From Desulfarculus sp. (GTDB taxonomy: Bacteria > Desulfobacterota > Desulfarculia > Desulfarculales > Desulfarculaceae), in assembly GCA_016218705.1 (NCBI GenBank), contig JACRDC010000041.1:1-63321 (forward strand): 63,321 bases of DNA, in the 5' to 3' direction. The notes beneath the pieces are model-generated. The model saw only the letters and a program-made list of their open reading frames with translations, was not told the DNA's origin and searched no databases. Below, piece by piece: positions 62,910 through 63,321 of the stretch. The translations under genes were made by a program, and so were the position numbers. How positions within the stretch are numbered: the stretch's first letter is position 1; the number at the start of each line of letters is the position of its first letter.

Positions 62910-63321
62910 TCAACGGTCGTTCTGACGCGCCTTTTTTTCCATGTCCTGGGCCTGGGCGACGGTGATGGCGATGACGTTGACCACGTTTTCCATGTCGGCG
63001 TCGCGTTGCAGCACGTTGAAGGGCTTGGTCAGGCCCATGAGCAAGGGACCCACGGCCTTGGCCCCGCCCAGGCGGTCCAGGAGCTTGTAGGAGGTGTTGC
63101 CCGCGGCCAGCTCGGGGAAGATGAGCACGTTGGCCGGGCCGCCCAGCTTGTTGAAGGGAAACAGCCTGGCCTGCACCTCGGCCGATACCGCCGTGTCGGC
63201 CTGCATCTCGCCGTCCATGACCAGGTCCGGCCGCGAGGCTTGGGCCAGGGCCAGGGCCTTCTGCACCCTGTGCGCGTCGGGGTGGGGCGTGCCGCCGAAG
63301 TTGCTGAAGGAGAGCATGGCC
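62910..63321 (-). CDS. maeB: Phosphotransacetylase-type C-terminus of malic enzyme (partial)
   Basis: The last 136 codons are in the window; the 5' part lies beyond 63321. The segment MLSFSNFGGTPHPDAHRVQK, then LVMDGEMQADTAV and NVLIFPELAAGNTSYKLLDR, is the C-terminal lobe of the Pta-like domain. Bifunctional malic enzyme carries it as a regulatory domain. A free phosphate acetyltransferase would look similar here, so the identification as MaeB is likely but not proven; the N-terminal malic enzyme part would settle it. Confidence 0.8.
   Translation of the reverse strand, partial: AMLSFSNFGGTPHPDAHRVQKALALAQASRPDLVMDGEMQADTAVSAEVQARLFPFNKLGGPANVLIFPELAAGNTSYKLLDRLGGAKAVGPLLMGLTKPFNVLQRDADMENVVNVIAITVAQAQDMEKKARQNDR

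Overview
The window is very G+C-rich, densely packed and bacterial. The gene set suggests a strictly anaerobic deltaproteobacterium (Desulfobacterota). It includes trigger factor-clpP-clpX-lon, a propionyl-CoA carboxylase pair, a siroheme-type reductase with ferredoxin modules, an Fe-S Rrf2 regulator, a liv-type transporter with a sigma54 activator, and a malic enzyme/phosphotransacetylase fusion. The taxonomic placement is inferred from gene content only.

Layout. 1-61 is the start of a transposase cut by the window edge. 262-7838 is core genome: a radical SAM enzyme, tig-clpP-clpX, lon, and tRNA-Val/tRNA-Asp with their own promoter and terminator. 7900-11393 (minus) is an envelope cluster: two tandem paralogous lipoproteins whose last 93 nt are almost identical, and an exported protein with an alpha/beta-hydrolase-like tail. 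A truncated PhnD-like lipoprotein lies upstream of it. 12220-20279 (plus) is the most unusual segment. It is an operon-like set with a small helical ORF, a membrane M50 (site-2-protease-type) metallopeptidase fused to a HlyD-like adaptor, a TolC-family protein with an SH3-like N-terminus, a periplasmic adaptor and a GAF-HlyD adaptor. No ABC or RND pump is encoded beside it. Between the M50 gene and the tolC-like gene lie a decayed IS200/IS605 tnpA and a fragment resembling a repeat of giant surface adhesins, probably the remains of the cargo gene. A 65-nt near-identical element, in opposite orientations, brackets the whole segment.

20689-29318 holds a PP2C phosphatase, a cytochrome P460-like gene, the acyl-CoA carboxylase pair, and several small exported or basic proteins around an AT-rich island. 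29485-33626 is a redox cluster: an autoregulated-looking Rrf2 promoter, a His-rich ferredoxin, a small sulfite/nitrite-reductase-like protein, an HD protein and a NapH-like polyferredoxin. 34572-37000 is a complete IS1-family element with terminal repeats and an 8-bp target duplication. It carries three lower-G+C passenger genes, including a Clp-fold SDH-type serine proteinase. 37123-38882 is glnK-amt with a sigma54 promoter.

39169-46928 pairs pbpC with a thioester alpha-2-macroglobulin. Then come a DnaB-like ATPase, a lipoprotein, queE and ferritin. 50328-60387 (minus) is a substrate-uptake module: HTH peptide, livKHMGF, acyl-CoA ligase and a small DUF2080-like protein, next to a histidine kinase and an NtrC-type regulator. 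The right end has a DHH phosphoesterase, ppsR and the C-terminus of a malic enzyme/phosphotransacetylase.
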